Assembly: GCA_965205955.1 (NCBI GenBank)
Contig: OZ242192.1
Coordinates: 310,001-374,000, forward strand
From: G965202915 sp965205955
GTDB lineage: Bacteria; Pseudomonadota; Gammaproteobacteria; Eutrophobiales; Eutrophobiaceae
Direction of reading: 5' to 3'
DNA length: 64,000 bases
Part shown: positions 25,732 to 34,245 of the stretch, in pieces
Layout of the letters: the number at the start of each line of letters is the position of its first letter
Position numbering within the stretch: position 1 is the stretch's first letter
Notes under the pieces: model-generated
What the model saw: the letters and a program-made list of their open reading frames with translations, nothing else
The model's database searches: none
Told to the model about the DNA's origin: nothing
Translations under genes and position numbers: made by a program

Positions 25732-27711
25732 TTATTGCTCTTTAAGCTGAGGAATATCTTTAAATGACTCCAAGGCTTCAGGATTTGCAAGGGCATCCGT
25801 GTTTTTCACCGATCGACCATGGACCACCTTTTTCACGGCTATCTCAACGATCTTGCCACTGATGGTTCTTGGGATATCCGTTACAGTGATGATTTTGGCC
25901 GGCACATGGCGTGGTGTTGTATTTTGCCGAATGGTCGATTTTATCTTTATCGCCAGCTTGTCGCTCAGTGACTCACCTTCTTTCAATACCACAAACAGGA
26001 TCACACGCTCATCATCCTGCCATTGCTGGCCAATAACAACACTGTCGATGATTTCCTGAATTTTCTCTACCTGACGATAAATCTCAGCGGTACCGATTCT
26101 CACGCCACCGGGGTTGAGCACCGCATCACTACGGCCGTGAATCACTACACCTCCATTGTCAGTGATTTCACCGTAATCACCATGTGCCCAGATATTGGGG
26201 TAATCATCAAAATAGGACGCATAAAATTTTTCATTTTTGGGGTCATTCCAGAAACCGATTGGCGTTGACGGAAAGGGTTTTACACACACCAGTTCGCCTT
26301 TCTCGCCCCTCACAGGATCGCCGGCGTCATCCCAGAATTCAACAGCCATTCCCAGACCGCAACACTGGATCTCCCCACTGTACACAGGAAGATTGGGATT
26401 GCCCAGGATGAAGCAGGATATAATATCCGTGCCCCCGCAAATAGACGATAGGCAAACATCCGCTTTAAAGTCCCTGTAAATATACTCGAAACTGTTTTCG
26501 CTTAGCGGTGAACCGGTTGACAGGATGGCTTTTAGCCGCTTCAGTTGATGGGTTTCTCTGGGTTTAATGCCCTCTTTTTCCAGAGAAGCGATAAACCTGG
26601 CACTAGTGCCAAAAATGGAAATACCTTCGTCATCGATGGCATCGAGCAAGAGCCGTCCATTTTTCGCAAAGGGGCAACCGTCATAAAGCACCAGTGTGCA
26701 ACCACAGGATAGCCCCGATACCAGCCAGTTCCACATCATCCAACCACAAGTGGTAAAATAAAACAATACATCGTCCCTGCTTATATCGGTGTGCAGCATC
26801 TGTTCTTTTTTATGCTCAATCAGTGTGCCACCTGCACCATGAACGATACACTTTGGCGCACCTGTGGTGCCTGAGGAATACATGATATAAACAGGGTGGT
26901 CAAAAGGCAGTTGTTCAAACCGCAGAGGCGCAACCGGCGCCCCGCTGACAAAATCGTCGTAGTGATAATAAGCTTCCCGCTTCCTCAAGTCCGTAGTCTG
27001 GTCCAGCATGGGCACGATCACCACTTTCTCAATGGACGGAATGTCAGCGCGTAACGATTCGACTTTCTCCAGGCAGTCCACCACCTTGCCATTGTAGAGA
27101 TAGGCTTCCGTAGCGAAGAGCACTTTGGGCTCGATTTGCTCGAAACGGTAGCGAGCGCCCTCAATGCCGAAGTCCGGCGAACAGGAAGACCAGACCGCCC
27201 CCATGGAAGTGGTCGCCAGCATCGCGATGACGGTCTCACATATATTAGGCATAAATCCGGCCACCCTGTCGCCGGCTTTGATACCCTGTCGCCGCAGGGC
27301 AGACGCAAGTTTCTCCACTGCGACGTAGAGTTCAGCGTAGGTAAAAGTACGCCGCTCGCCATTTTCCAACAGACCAACCAGGGCGAGATGCCCGTCGCGG
27401 TGGGGCAACAGATTCTCAGCAAAGTTAAGGCGGCTTCCGGGAAACCAGCTTGTGCCCGGAAACTTGTCAAGATTTTCCGCAACAGTGGCAGAACGTACCG
27501 AGCTTTGAATACGACAAAAATCCCACACTGCCTGCCAGAAGTCCGCCTGACAATTTATTGACCACTGATAGAGGTCATCATAACCGGATAGGCTCAGCCC
27601 ATGCCTTGCTTCAACCATTTGTTGAAACCGGGAGAGTTGACTGGCGGCTATTCTTTCCGCGTCAGGCTTCCAAAGCGGCGCATTAGTCTTTTTCTCGTCA
27701 CCCGTATTCAT
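25732..27711 (-). CDS. aacS: Acetoacetyl-CoA synthetase
   Basis: 659 residues of the acyl-adenylate-forming family, with YIMYSSGTTGAPKCIVHGAGG (P-loop), TCGWMMWNW, and GVRIGTAEIYRQVE and GKIVEIAVKK near the C-terminus, the last providing the catalytic Lys. The N-terminal LWKPDAERIAASQLSRF and the length match acetoacetate-CoA ligase rather than acetyl-CoA synthetase. It activates acetoacetate released by fumarylacetoacetase, encoded in the same operon, feeding acetyl-CoA. It ends about 27 bp before the activator site of the phenol operon, with no terminator visible. Confidence 0.92.
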   Translation of the reverse strand: MNTGDEKKTNAPLWKPDAERIAASQLSRFQQMVEARHGLSLSGYDDLYQWSINCQADFWQAVWDFCRIQSSVRSATVAENLDKFPGTSWFPGSRLNFAENLLPHRDGHLALVGLLENGERRTFTYAELYVAVEKLASALRRQGIKAGDRVAGFMPNICETVIAMLATTSMGAVWSSCSPDFGIEGARYRFEQIEPKVLFATEAYLYNGKVVDCLEKVESLRADIPSIEKVVIVPMLDQTTDLRKREAYYHYDDFVSGAPVAPLRFEQLPFDHPVYIMYSSGTTGAPKCIVHGAGGTLIEHKKEQMLHTDISRDDVLFYFTTCGWMMWNWLVSGLSCGCTLVLYDGCPFAKNGRLLLDAIDDEGISIFGTSARFIASLEKEGIKPRETHQLKRLKAILSTGSPLSENSFEYIYRDFKADVCLSSICGGTDIISCFILGNPNLPVYSGEIQCCGLGMAVEFWDDAGDPVRGEKGELVCVKPFPSTPIGFWNDPKNEKFYASYFDDYPNIWAHGDYGEITDNGGVVIHGRSDAVLNPGGVRIGTAEIYRQVEKIQEIIDSVVIGQQWQDDERVILFVVLKEGESLSDKLAIKIKSTIRQNTTPRHVPAKIITVTDIPRTISGKIVEIAVKKVVHGRSVKNTDALANPEALESFKDIPQLKEQ

Positions 27712-27730
27712 GCGCTGAATGACCCATTAA

Positions 27731-28372
27731 TTATTTTTTGTATTGCCTGGCGTCAAGCTGGTTGTTTGGCTCTGCCAACTCGAAAGCGTCAAGCCGATTG
27801 CATTCTTGGTAAACCGCCAGAATTTTGGGATAGTCTGTCATGTCTTGTTCAAATCGAAGCGCGTTGTAAACCTGTGGAACAAGATACACGTCCGCCATGC
27901 TCACCATGTTTCCGAGCGAATAGGGCCCGTCATCCAGCTGAGTTTCCAGGCTGCTAAAACCCTCCGCTATCCAGTGGAGGTACCAGGCCATTTTTTGTTC
28001 TTCACCAATACCCAAATCACCGGTGAGATACTTCAGGACGCGCGGATTATTAAGTGGGTGAATATCACATGCAATGGCGTTACTCATGCTCCGTGCCCGA
28101 GCGCGGCCAAAGGGATCAGCCGGGTAAAGGCCTGGCTCAGGGAACTTTTCCTCCAACCATTCAATAATTGCCGTCGATTGCGTGATAACGGAACCATCGG
28201 GCAATTTCAGTGACGGCACCAAACCTTGCGGGTTTATATCCAGGTAGGATTCACTTTGCTGTTCTCCGGAAACCAGATTAACCGGTATCTGCGAGTACTC
28301 AACCCCTTTGAGGTTAAGGGCAATACGCACCCGGTAGGCGGCTGAACTGCGAAAATAGGAATAGAGCTTTAT
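27731..28372 (-). CDS. maiA: Maleylacetoacetate isomerase (GST zeta class), no standard start codon
   Basis: The conserved N-terminus KLYSYFRSSAAYRVRIALNLKG, including the catalytic Ser-Ser pair of zeta-class glutathione transferases, is fully encoded, but the codon before its Lys (28370-28372) is ATA, preceded by another ATA, and the first upstream stop is six codons above that Lys. The first conventional start downstream is a GTG at 28330, which would delete the active-site serines. A GGAG ribosome site lies about 9 bases before the upstream ATA. Later motifs (NPQGLVPSLKLPDGSVITQS, IIEWLEEKFP, DVYLVPQVYNALRF) are intact. It isomerises maleylacetoacetate to fumarylacetoacetate with glutathione. 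Either an ATA start is used, or there is a recent start-codon mutation or a sequence error. Confidence 0.88.
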   Translation of the reverse strand: MKLYSYFRSSAAYRVRIALNLKGVEYSQIPVNLVSGEQQSESYLDINPQGLVPSLKLPDGSVITQSTAIIEWLEEKFPEPGLYPADPFGRARARSMSNAIACDIHPLNNPRVLKYLTGDLGIGEEQKMAWYLHWIAEGFSSLETQLDDGPYSLGNMVSMADVYLVPQVYNALRFEQDMTDYPKILAVYQECNRLDAFELAEPNNQLDARQYKK

Positions 28373-28390
28373 TATGGATGGCTACTCCGC

Positions 28391-28936
28391 TTATTCCAGC
28401 GTCTGGAATTCATTATCGTGCAACCAGGCTGCATGTTTGGGGGCTCGCTTGGTCTTCGACCATTCCTCCAACATGTCCCATTTCACCTCATCGAGTCGCT
28501 TGAGTTTTTCCTGCTCCGCCACATCAGGCGCCGCCAGTTCAAGCCGATGGCCGTTAGGATCAAAGAAGTAGATCGAATGGAATACGGAATGGTCTGTCAC
28601 GCCCAGCACTTCAATCCCGTTGGCTTCCAAATGCTCGCGATATGCCAGCAATGTCTCCATATCCTTGACTCGAAAAGCGATATGCTGCACCCATTCCGGA
28701 GTATTTGGGTCCTTGCCCATTTCGGGTTGAGTGGGCAATTCAAAAAAAGCCAGGACGTTGTTATTCCCTGCATCCAAAAAAACATGCATGTAGGGATGCG
28801 GCTCTTTAGTCGAAGGCACATGGTCTTCGGAAAACGCCAGCACAAAATCCATATTTAAGTTTTTGGTGTACCACTCAACCGTTTCCTTGGCATCTTTGCA
28901 GCGGTATGCCACGTGATGAATTTGTTCAATTTTCAT
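28391..28936 (-). CDS. VOC-family (glyoxalase/dioxygenase fold) metalloprotein
   Basis: 181 residues of one VOC module with a helical C-terminal tail. Candidate metal ligands in the glyoxalase-I pattern are His near residue 7-8 (QIHHVAY), Glu in AFFELP (about 66), His in VQHIAFRV (about 85) and Glu in HRLELAAP (about 134). The DPNGHRLEL motif is typical. It lies 18 bp upstream of maiA and 41 bp downstream of fahA in the hpd operon, so it should act on this route. I do not recognise a defined reaction. Homogentisate dioxygenase, a cupin, is the expected enzyme and is absent here. Confidence 0.75.
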   Translation of the reverse strand: MKIEQIHHVAYRCKDAKETVEWYTKNLNMDFVLAFSEDHVPSTKEPHPYMHVFLDAGNNNVLAFFELPTQPEMGKDPNTPEWVQHIAFRVKDMETLLAYREHLEANGIEVLGVTDHSVFHSIYFFDPNGHRLELAAPDVAEQEKLKRLDEVKWDMLEEWSKTKRAPKHAAWLHDNEFQTLE

Positions 28937-28977
28937 AGCCAGTTACCCTCTTATGTAGTTTTTCTTTGACGATTTGA

Positions 28978-30294
28978 TTAGTCTCTTGCCGGGAGTACAG
29001 TCCCGGCCACTTCACCAAAGCCGATGTAGGCGGCGCCTTCTTTTGAACAATGGCCTCGCAGCGCCAGTATGTCTCCGTCCTCGATAAACGTGCGGGTTTC
29101 CCCATTATTTAAGGATAGCGGCTGTTTGCCGCCTGCCGTCAATTCCAGCAGCGATCCGGCTTCCTCGTGTTTTGGCCCTGATTGCGTACCGCTGCCCAAC
29201 AAGTCTCCGGGTTGGAGATTGCAGCCATTGACAGTGTGATGAGCTATCATTTGCGCAACAGTCCAGTAGGCATGCACAAAGTTCGAAGCCGAAACTTGTT
29301 GTGGCGCCTCCCCTTCGCTGCGCATTTTCTCAGTTTGGATCAATACTTGTAATTTAATATCAATACCGCCTTTCTTGCTATTTTGCTCCGATGTTAGATA
29401 GGGCAGTGGTTGGGGATCTTCGGGCGAACGTGAAAAGGGAACCCTGAAAGGCGCCAATGCTTCAAGCGTGACAATCCATGGTGAAATTGTCGAGGCAAAG
29501 TTCTTGGCGAGAAATGGGCCCAGCGGCTGGTATTCCCACCCTTGAATGTCGCGGGCGGACCAATCATTGAATAGACAAATACCAAAAACATGATCTTCGG
29601 CACGTTGAATGTTTACCGGCTTTCCCAATTCATTTCCTGAGCCTATGAAGATGCCGATTTCCAACTCATAATCCAGGCGCTTGCAGGGAGCCAGCACAGG
29701 CGCATCGGCCTCCGGGCTCTTCAATTGCCCCTTCGGACGGTGAAAGGTTTGACCGGATATTGCAATACTGGATGAACGGCCGTGATAGCCGATCGGCACC
29801 CATTTGTAATTGGGCAACAACGGGTTGTCGGGACGGAACTGTTTGCCGACGCTCGTGGCGTGGTAGAGAGACGTATAAAAATCAGTGTAATCGCCAATCT
29901 GACAAGGCAATCGATATTCCGCTTTCGTTTGCGACACAAGACAGGATTGCAATACCCGCCGGTCCGAGGAACCCTCCCGCAACGCCCGGGAAAGCGCCAA
30001 TCTCAATGCAGCACATGCCTCGCCGCCCATACCCATCAGCTCGTTTAGCTGAGGTTGCGCGCCAACCGCGGCCGCACGAGCTGCAGCACCGTCAAAAAGC
30101 CCAACAGCACTAACGGCAGCCAGATCGACGATCTGGTCACCAATGGCGACACCGCCGCGAAAAGTCTCATCGCTGCCCTCTCGACGAAATATAGCGAAAG
30201 GCAGGTTTTGAATAGAGAAATCACAACCAGGCTGGTTGGCAGATACCACCCAGCTTGTTAGTGCTGGATCGTGAGTTTCATTTAACGTCGGCAT
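28978..30294 (-). CDS. fahA: Fumarylacetoacetase
   Basis: 438 residues of the FAH family. An SH3-like N-terminal part (LPFAIFRREGSDETFRGGVAIGD) precedes the hydrolase core with DYTDFYTSLYHATSVGKQFRP, the metal-binding EIGIFIGSGNELG and NDWSARDIQGWEYQPLGPFLAKNF, and GDLLGSGTQSGP. It hydrolyses fumarylacetoacetate to fumarate and acetoacetate in tyrosine/homogentisate breakdown. Its start overlaps the end of hpd by 17 bp, so the two are translationally coupled. Confidence 0.95.
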   Translation of the reverse strand: MPTLNETHDPALTSWVVSANQPGCDFSIQNLPFAIFRREGSDETFRGGVAIGDQIVDLAAVSAVGLFDGAAARAAAVGAQPQLNELMGMGGEACAALRLALSRALREGSSDRRVLQSCLVSQTKAEYRLPCQIGDYTDFYTSLYHATSVGKQFRPDNPLLPNYKWVPIGYHGRSSSIAISGQTFHRPKGQLKSPEADAPVLAPCKRLDYELEIGIFIGSGNELGKPVNIQRAEDHVFGICLFNDWSARDIQGWEYQPLGPFLAKNFASTISPWIVTLEALAPFRVPFSRSPEDPQPLPYLTSEQNSKKGGIDIKLQVLIQTEKMRSEGEAPQQVSASNFVHAYWTVAQMIAHHTVNGCNLQPGDLLGSGTQSGPKHEEAGSLLELTAGGKQPLSLNNGETRTFIEDGDILALRGHCSKEGAAYIGFGEVAGTVLPARD

Positions 30295-31381
30295 TTACAT
30301 CTACTTTCTTGTCATTTGAAAGAACACCACGACGGATTTGGTCCTGCTCAATGGATTCAAACAAGGCTGTGAAATTACCTTCGCCAAAACCTTCATCTTT
30401 CTTACGTTGAATAATTTCAAAAAATACCGGGCCAAGCAGCGTATCGGTAAATATCTGCAGCAAAATCTTTTTCTCGCCTTTAGTATTCCCGTCCATCAGG
30501 ATACCACGCGGCATTAACTCATCAATTGGTTCACCATGACCCGGAAGGCGTTCTTCCAACATCTCATAATAGATATCCGGCGGCGGAGCCATAAAAGGCA
30601 CACCATTAGCACTAAGCAAATCACAGGTTTCAATAATATTGTCAGTAGCCAAGGCTATATGCTGGATACCTTCGCCGTTGTACGCCATCAGAAATTCTTC
30701 GATTTGCCCGGTGCCCTGCGATGCCTCCTCGTTGAGCGGAATACGGATTTTTCCGTCCGGCGCGGACATGGCGCGAGAAGTTAAGCCAGTTTGCTGGCCT
30801 TTGATGTCAAAATAACGAATCTGTCTGAAGTTAAAAAATTTCTCATAGAAATTGGTCCAATAACTCATGCGGCCTCGATAAACGTTGTGCGTTAAATGAT
30901 CGATCTCCAGCAATTTACAGCCTTCAGGCCGCCGCTCAACATCTCCAAAAAATTCGAAATCAATGTCATAAATACTCGAGCCCTTCTCGTAGCGATCAAT
31001 TAAATACAATGGCGCACCGCCGATGCCCTTAATGGCCGGCAAGCGCAGCTCCATTGGCCCTGTTGGCATCTCCACGGGCTGCGCCCCCAGTTCAAGCGCT
31101 CTCTGATAGGCAAAATGTGAATCCTTGACCCGAAACGCCATTCCACATGCCGATGGACCATGTTCTTCCGCGTAATAGGATGCTGTACCACTCGGTTCGT
31201 CATTAACGATAAAGTTGATATTGCTCTGACGATACAAGGTGGTGTTTTTGGACCGATGCCTGGCCACAGGACTGAAACCCAGCATCTTGAATATTTTGTC
31301 AAGTTTGCCGGCATCCGGCGCACAAAACTCAACAAATTCAAAACCATCCAATCCCATGGGGTTTTCAAATAAATTCGCCAT
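30278..31381 (-). CDS. hpd: 4-hydroxyphenylpyruvate dioxygenase
   Basis: 367 residues with two VOC-type halves. The iron ligands in the second half are visible: His in EIDHLTHNV, His in GIQHIALATDN and Glu in GPVFFEIIQRK. It converts 4-hydroxyphenylpyruvate to homogentisate and CO2. It is the first gene of the operon hpd-fahA-VOC-maiA-aacS and is preceded by a near-consensus promoter with embedded twin operators for the divergent MarR protein. Confidence 0.95.
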   Translation of the reverse strand: MANLFENPMGLDGFEFVEFCAPDAGKLDKIFKMLGFSPVARHRSKNTTLYRQSNINFIVNDEPSGTASYYAEEHGPSACGMAFRVKDSHFAYQRALELGAQPVEMPTGPMELRLPAIKGIGGAPLYLIDRYEKGSSIYDIDFEFFGDVERRPEGCKLLEIDHLTHNVYRGRMSYWTNFYEKFFNFRQIRYFDIKGQQTGLTSRAMSAPDGKIRIPLNEEASQGTGQIEEFLMAYNGEGIQHIALATDNIIETCDLLSANGVPFMAPPPDIYYEMLEERLPGHGEPIDELMPRGILMDGNTKGEKKILLQIFTDTLLGPVFFEIIQRKKDEGFGEGNFTALFESIEQDQIRRGVLSNDKKVDVNADVK

Positions 31382-31497
31382 TTACGTTCTCCTAATGTTT
31401 TCGATTGCCATTCTCTAATGATTGCCCTCTGTATAAAAACCAAGCGGTCACAACGCACCACCGAGTTCAACCAGCCGACATAAAGCCAAACAGATTT

Positions 31498-31543
31498 AGT
31501 TGTTAATATAACTAATATTAGTTGCATTAACAACTTTTGTCAA
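31498..31543 (-). promoter_or_regulatory. Hpd promoter with twin MarR operators
   Basis: On the minus strand TTGACA (31538-31543) and TAATAT (31515-31520), 17 bp apart, form a strong sigma-70 promoter. The palindrome AGTTGCATTAACAACT (31520-31535) fills the spacer, and AGTTGTTAATATAACT (31498-31513) lies just downstream of the -10, 22 bp away. Both follow AGTTG-N6-(C/T)AACT. Binding there would block transcription. Confidence 0.75.
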
Positions 31544-31568
31544 ATCCGTACACTCAAATTAGTGGAAT

Positions 31569-31712
31569 TTATAACAGAAACTCTAGTTTTCCGCTAATTT
31601 TTGTCAGATATTTTTCACTGGTAGATATCGGCAAACCCTCGAGTGTTGAACCTATTGAATTTGAGGCGGCCAAAACGATTTGAGCATATTCAAGCACTTG
31701 TGCGACTGCCAT
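31569..31712 (-). CDS. Small unidentified ORF (47 residues)
   Basis: An open frame of 47 codons beginning MAVAQVLEYAQIVLAASNSI, with a GAGGGGG stretch just upstream of its ATG. It lies between the divergent hpd and marR promoters. I recognise no family, and it may be spurious or a remnant. The remaining ~100 bp up to the marR operators holds no further gene. Confidence 0.25.
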   Translation of the reverse strand: MAVAQVLEYAQIVLAASNSIGSTLEGLPISTSEKYLTKISGKLEFLL

Positions 31713-31822
31713 GCGACCCCCTCATTTCTTTAAACTACCGATTGCACTCGTTCCAGCCGACGGCATTGATTGATTAATAATTTCAACTAATTTATGCTTT
31801 TTTAATTGCATCACTTTATATT

Positions 31823-31859
31823 TGTTGTTGATTCAACTATTCTAGTTGCAGAAGCAACT
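31823..31859. promoter_or_regulatory. Twin MarR operators upstream of marR
   Basis: TGTTGTTGATTCAACT (31823-31838) and AGTTGCAGAAGCAACT (31844-31859) repeat the AGTTG-N6-CAACT pattern found at the hpd promoter, spaced 21 bp. They lie 44 bp before the regulator's ATG and suggest autoregulation. Confidence 0.7.
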
Positions 31860-31902
31860 ATATGCAACGAATTACCGACTCGATAGAGAGAATCAGGAAG
31901 AC

Positions 31903-32355
31903 ATGGTGAAGAGCCTTAAGTTAAATGAATTTATGCCGTATCGGCTGTCTATTTTGACGAATCTTGTGAGCGACTTTGTTTCCCAGTCATATAAGGACAA
32001 ATTTTCGCTGACCACCACGGAATGGCGTATCATGGCGGTGCTGGGCGAACAGTCAGATATTTCCGCCGACGAAATCGCTGTAAAAACGCGCATGGAAAAG
32101 TCCATCGTTAGCCGAGCTATTGGCAAATTAATCAACAGACATCTAATCGAGAGAAAATTCGACCCTGCTGATCGCAGAAGATCCATGATTAAACTCACCG
32201 GCACAGGTGAAGCGGTGTACGAAGACATTGCGCCACGCGCGAGCTCCTGCGAAAAACGCATACTCGAATGCTTCTCTGACGAGGAAAGCAACCAGTTTGA
32301 CCGGCTTGTTGGTCAACTTTTCCTTCATGTCAGCAGGATCAATACCGATGATTAA
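31903..32355 (+). CDS. MarR-family transcriptional regulator of the hpd operon
   Basis: About 150 residues from the ATG at 31903, which follows an AGGAAG ribosome site. A TTG at 31846 would place the start inside the operator. The winged helix is clear: LTTTEWRIMAVLGEQSDISADEIA, the recognition helix around MEKSIVSRAIGKLINRHLIER, and a wing with DPADRRRSMIKLTGTG. MarR proteins of this type (HpdR/HmgR-like) usually repress aromatic catabolism until a pathway ligand binds. The palindromes shared by its own and the hpd promoter support this. Confidence 0.9.
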   Translation: MVKSLKLNEFMPYRLSILTNLVSDFVSQSYKDKFSLTTTEWRIMAVLGEQSDISADEIAVKTRMEKSIVSRAIGKLINRHLIERKFDPADRRRSMIKLTGTGEAVYEDIAPRASSCEKRILECFSDEESNQFDRLVGQLFLHVSRINTDD

Positions 32356-32405
32356 CCTGCCGGCAACACGATTAATCTATATCGCCATCTCCATTTATTG
32401 GGATC

Positions 32406-32575
32406 ATGACTGACAATGCCGCTTTATCGCTTGATGTGTATCTGCGGGCTTCCCTGAAATCGCGCAAGAATTTCACGTCTCCAAATGGGAAACCCAACTG
32501 ACGATGAGCGCCTTCCTTCCCGCTTTTGCTATAGCACAATTAATCTACGGCCCGCTGTCTGACAGCCTCGGTTGA
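32406..32575 (+). pseudogene. Remnant of a Bcr/CflA-type MFS transporter
   Basis: The frame from ATG 32406 reads MTDNAALSLDVYL. After a one-base loss (a CCGGGC reduced to CGGGC), the next frame reads GFPEIAQEFHVSKWETQLTM and continues into a first-helix segment with IAQLIYGPLSDSLG, ending at TGA 32573-32575. This is the N-terminal signature of Bcr/CflA drug exporters. The frameshift and the stop about 55 codons in mark it as dead. The rest of the gene is gone. Confidence 0.7.
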
Positions 32576-32598
32576 CGAGCAATCTTCCGGACGCTGCC

Positions 32599-32895
32599 AT
32601 GCTGAAGTTTAATCCTGATAAACTCAACGCCGGGGTATGTTATTTCCCGCAGGCCACCGATAAACAGGTTATTGTGGTCGTCTGCGAGGGTCGCGCCTAC
32701 GCCTACGAAAATCTCTGCCCGCACATGAGTACGCCTTTAAACATGATTCACGACAACATCGCCGTCAAGAAAGGAAAATATCTGGTTTGCTCAAACCATG
32801 GCGCTATTTTTGAGGCCGACTCTGGAAAATGTGTGGGCGGACCCTGTGCCGGGGCCAGCCTGAAAGCGGTGGATTTCCAAATCGAAGCAGACTAG
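32599..32895 (+). CDS. Rieske-type [2Fe-2S] ferredoxin
   Basis: About 98 residues with both Rieske cluster boxes: CPHMSTPLN (C-x-H) and CSNHGAIFEADSGKCVGGPC (C-x2-H). Small free-standing proteins like this carry electrons to aromatic-ring oxygenases or act as NirD/AsoA-like subunits. No partner oxygenase is adjacent. It follows the MFS remnant and stands alone on the plus strand. An upstream TTG at 32572 is in frame, but the ATG at 32599 is the better start. Confidence 0.82.
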   Translation: MLKFNPDKLNAGVCYFPQATDKQVIVVVCEGRAYAYENLCPHMSTPLNMIHDNIAVKKGKYLVCSNHGAIFEADSGKCVGGPCAGASLKAVDFQIEAD

Positions 32896-32919
32896 TTGAT
32901 CTTTTCTCAGGTTAGTCGT

Positions 32920-33018
32920 GTGCTGGTGCGCCGGGGTCGGGTCAAACCGGCGGCCTTCTACTACGGCCGGGCTGCCCGCCGCAATGCCAAGCACTTCCTG
33001 CTGACCCCGATGGAGTAG
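32920..33018 (+). other. GC-rich fragment, possible gene remnant
   Basis: A patch distinctly richer in GC than its surroundings. In one plus frame it reads RRGRVKPAAFYYGRAARRNA and ends at TAG 33016-33018, without a convincing start. I do not recognise the family. The minus strand is also open across it. It is probably the tail of a foreign or decayed gene. Confidence 0.3.
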
Positions 33019-33076
33019 TATCGGCAACTCACACAGGTCGCCTAAGTCTCATATGTAGTGAACCTGAACAGATCGG

Positions 33077-33106
33077 TTGAACACAAATACCTGAATGCTA
33101 TATAAT
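33077..33106 (+). promoter_or_regulatory. Sigma-70-like promoter of the DAHP synthase gene
   Basis: TTGAAC at 33077-33082 and a perfect TATAAT at 33101-33106 are separated by 18 bp, about 70 bp before the ATG at 33178. No attenuator or operator is evident in the leader. Confidence 0.6.
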
Positions 33107-33177
33107 TCTCAACACATTTTATCATGCCCGCGCACCATTAAACTCAATATTTTCAAATAAAATCAATCGCTAATCCA

Positions 33178-34245
33178 ATGTCGACTAAAACCAACGACCT
33201 GCATATTCGTTCGATTCATCCACTAATATCACCTTCGGTATTGTTAGAGGAATTACCGCTTCCTAATGAGAGTGCGCTCAGCATTTTGCGAGGCCGCAAC
33301 GAAATAAAAAACATACTGGCCGGCCTGGATGGTCGTCTCCTGGTCATCGTCGGTCCCTGTTCCATCCACGACACCAAGGCCGGAATGGATTACGCCGGAC
33401 GTTTACACCGGATTGCCGACAAATACAGGGGCGCCCTCTGTATCGTATTGCGTGTGTATTTCGAAAAGCCTCGAACGCGATTAGGCTGGAAGGGGCTTAT
33501 CAACGATCCCGACATGGACGGAAGTTATCAGATCAACAAAGGCCTGCGCCTGGCACGCCGGTTTCTGTTGGAAATCACTGAACTGGGACTGCCCGCGGCA
33601 ACAGAATTTCTCGACACTACGTTTGGACAATACTATGCCGACCTCATAAGTTTAGGCGCTATCGGTGCCCGAACGACGGAAAGTCAGGTGCACCGTGAAC
33701 TTGCTTCCGGTTTGTCTATGCCCGTAGGGTTCAAGAATCGCACCGATGGCGATGTCAAAGTCGCTGTTGATGCAATCGTTGCAGCAGCAGAATCACATAG
33801 CTTCCCCAGCCTGACAAGGGATGGCGCTCCGGCGATTATGGAAACCAGCGGCAACAAGCATTGCTGCCTTATATTACGCGGCGGCAACAATGGCCCAAAT
33901 TACCGTGAACAGGACATTCGGGCCGCCTCCAAATTGATGATAGACGCGGGCATAAAAGATTCTATCATTGTGGATTGCAGTCATGGCAACAGCCGCAAAG
34001 ACTTTCGCAACCAGGTCCTGGTGTTAGAAGATATTCGCAGGCAAATGTCGAACTCAGATCATTCAATTCGGGGCGTGATGATAGAAAGCCATATCAACGA
34101 GGGCAAGCAAAAATTAACATCCCCTGAAATGCTGGAATATGGCAAAAGCATTACCGATGCCTGTATTGGCTGGGAAGAAACCGAGCAAGCAGTCGAACAA
34201 CTTGCTGAAGCGTCAATAGCCGGCATGTCTAAGGCAAAAGCCTGA
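33178..34245 (+). CDS. 3-deoxy-7-phosphoheptulonate (DAHP) synthase, class I AroFGH type
   Basis: 355 residues with VIVGPCSIHDTKAGMDYAGR, VLRVYFEKPRTRLGWKGLI, GAIGARTTESQVHRELASGL and CCLILRGGNNGPNY, the PEP, erythrose-4-phosphate and metal-binding segments of the class I enzyme. It commits PEP and erythrose 4-phosphate to the shikimate pathway. The N-terminal extension is of the feedback-regulated kind. I cannot assign Phe, Tyr or Trp sensitivity. It stands alone on the plus strand between remnant DNA and the lrp repeat. Confidence 0.94.
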   Translation: MSTKTNDLHIRSIHPLISPSVLLEELPLPNESALSILRGRNEIKNILAGLDGRLLVIVGPCSIHDTKAGMDYAGRLHRIADKYRGALCIVLRVYFEKPRTRLGWKGLINDPDMDGSYQINKGLRLARRFLLEITELGLPAATEFLDTTFGQYYADLISLGAIGARTTESQVHRELASGLSMPVGFKNRTDGDVKVAVDAIVAAAESHSFPSLTRDGAPAIMETSGNKHCCLILRGGNNGPNYREQDIRAASKLMIDAGIKDSIIVDCSHGNSRKDFRNQVLVLEDIRRQMSNSDHSIRGVMIESHINEGKQKLTSPEMLEYGKSITDACIGWEETEQAVEQLAEASIAGMSKAKA

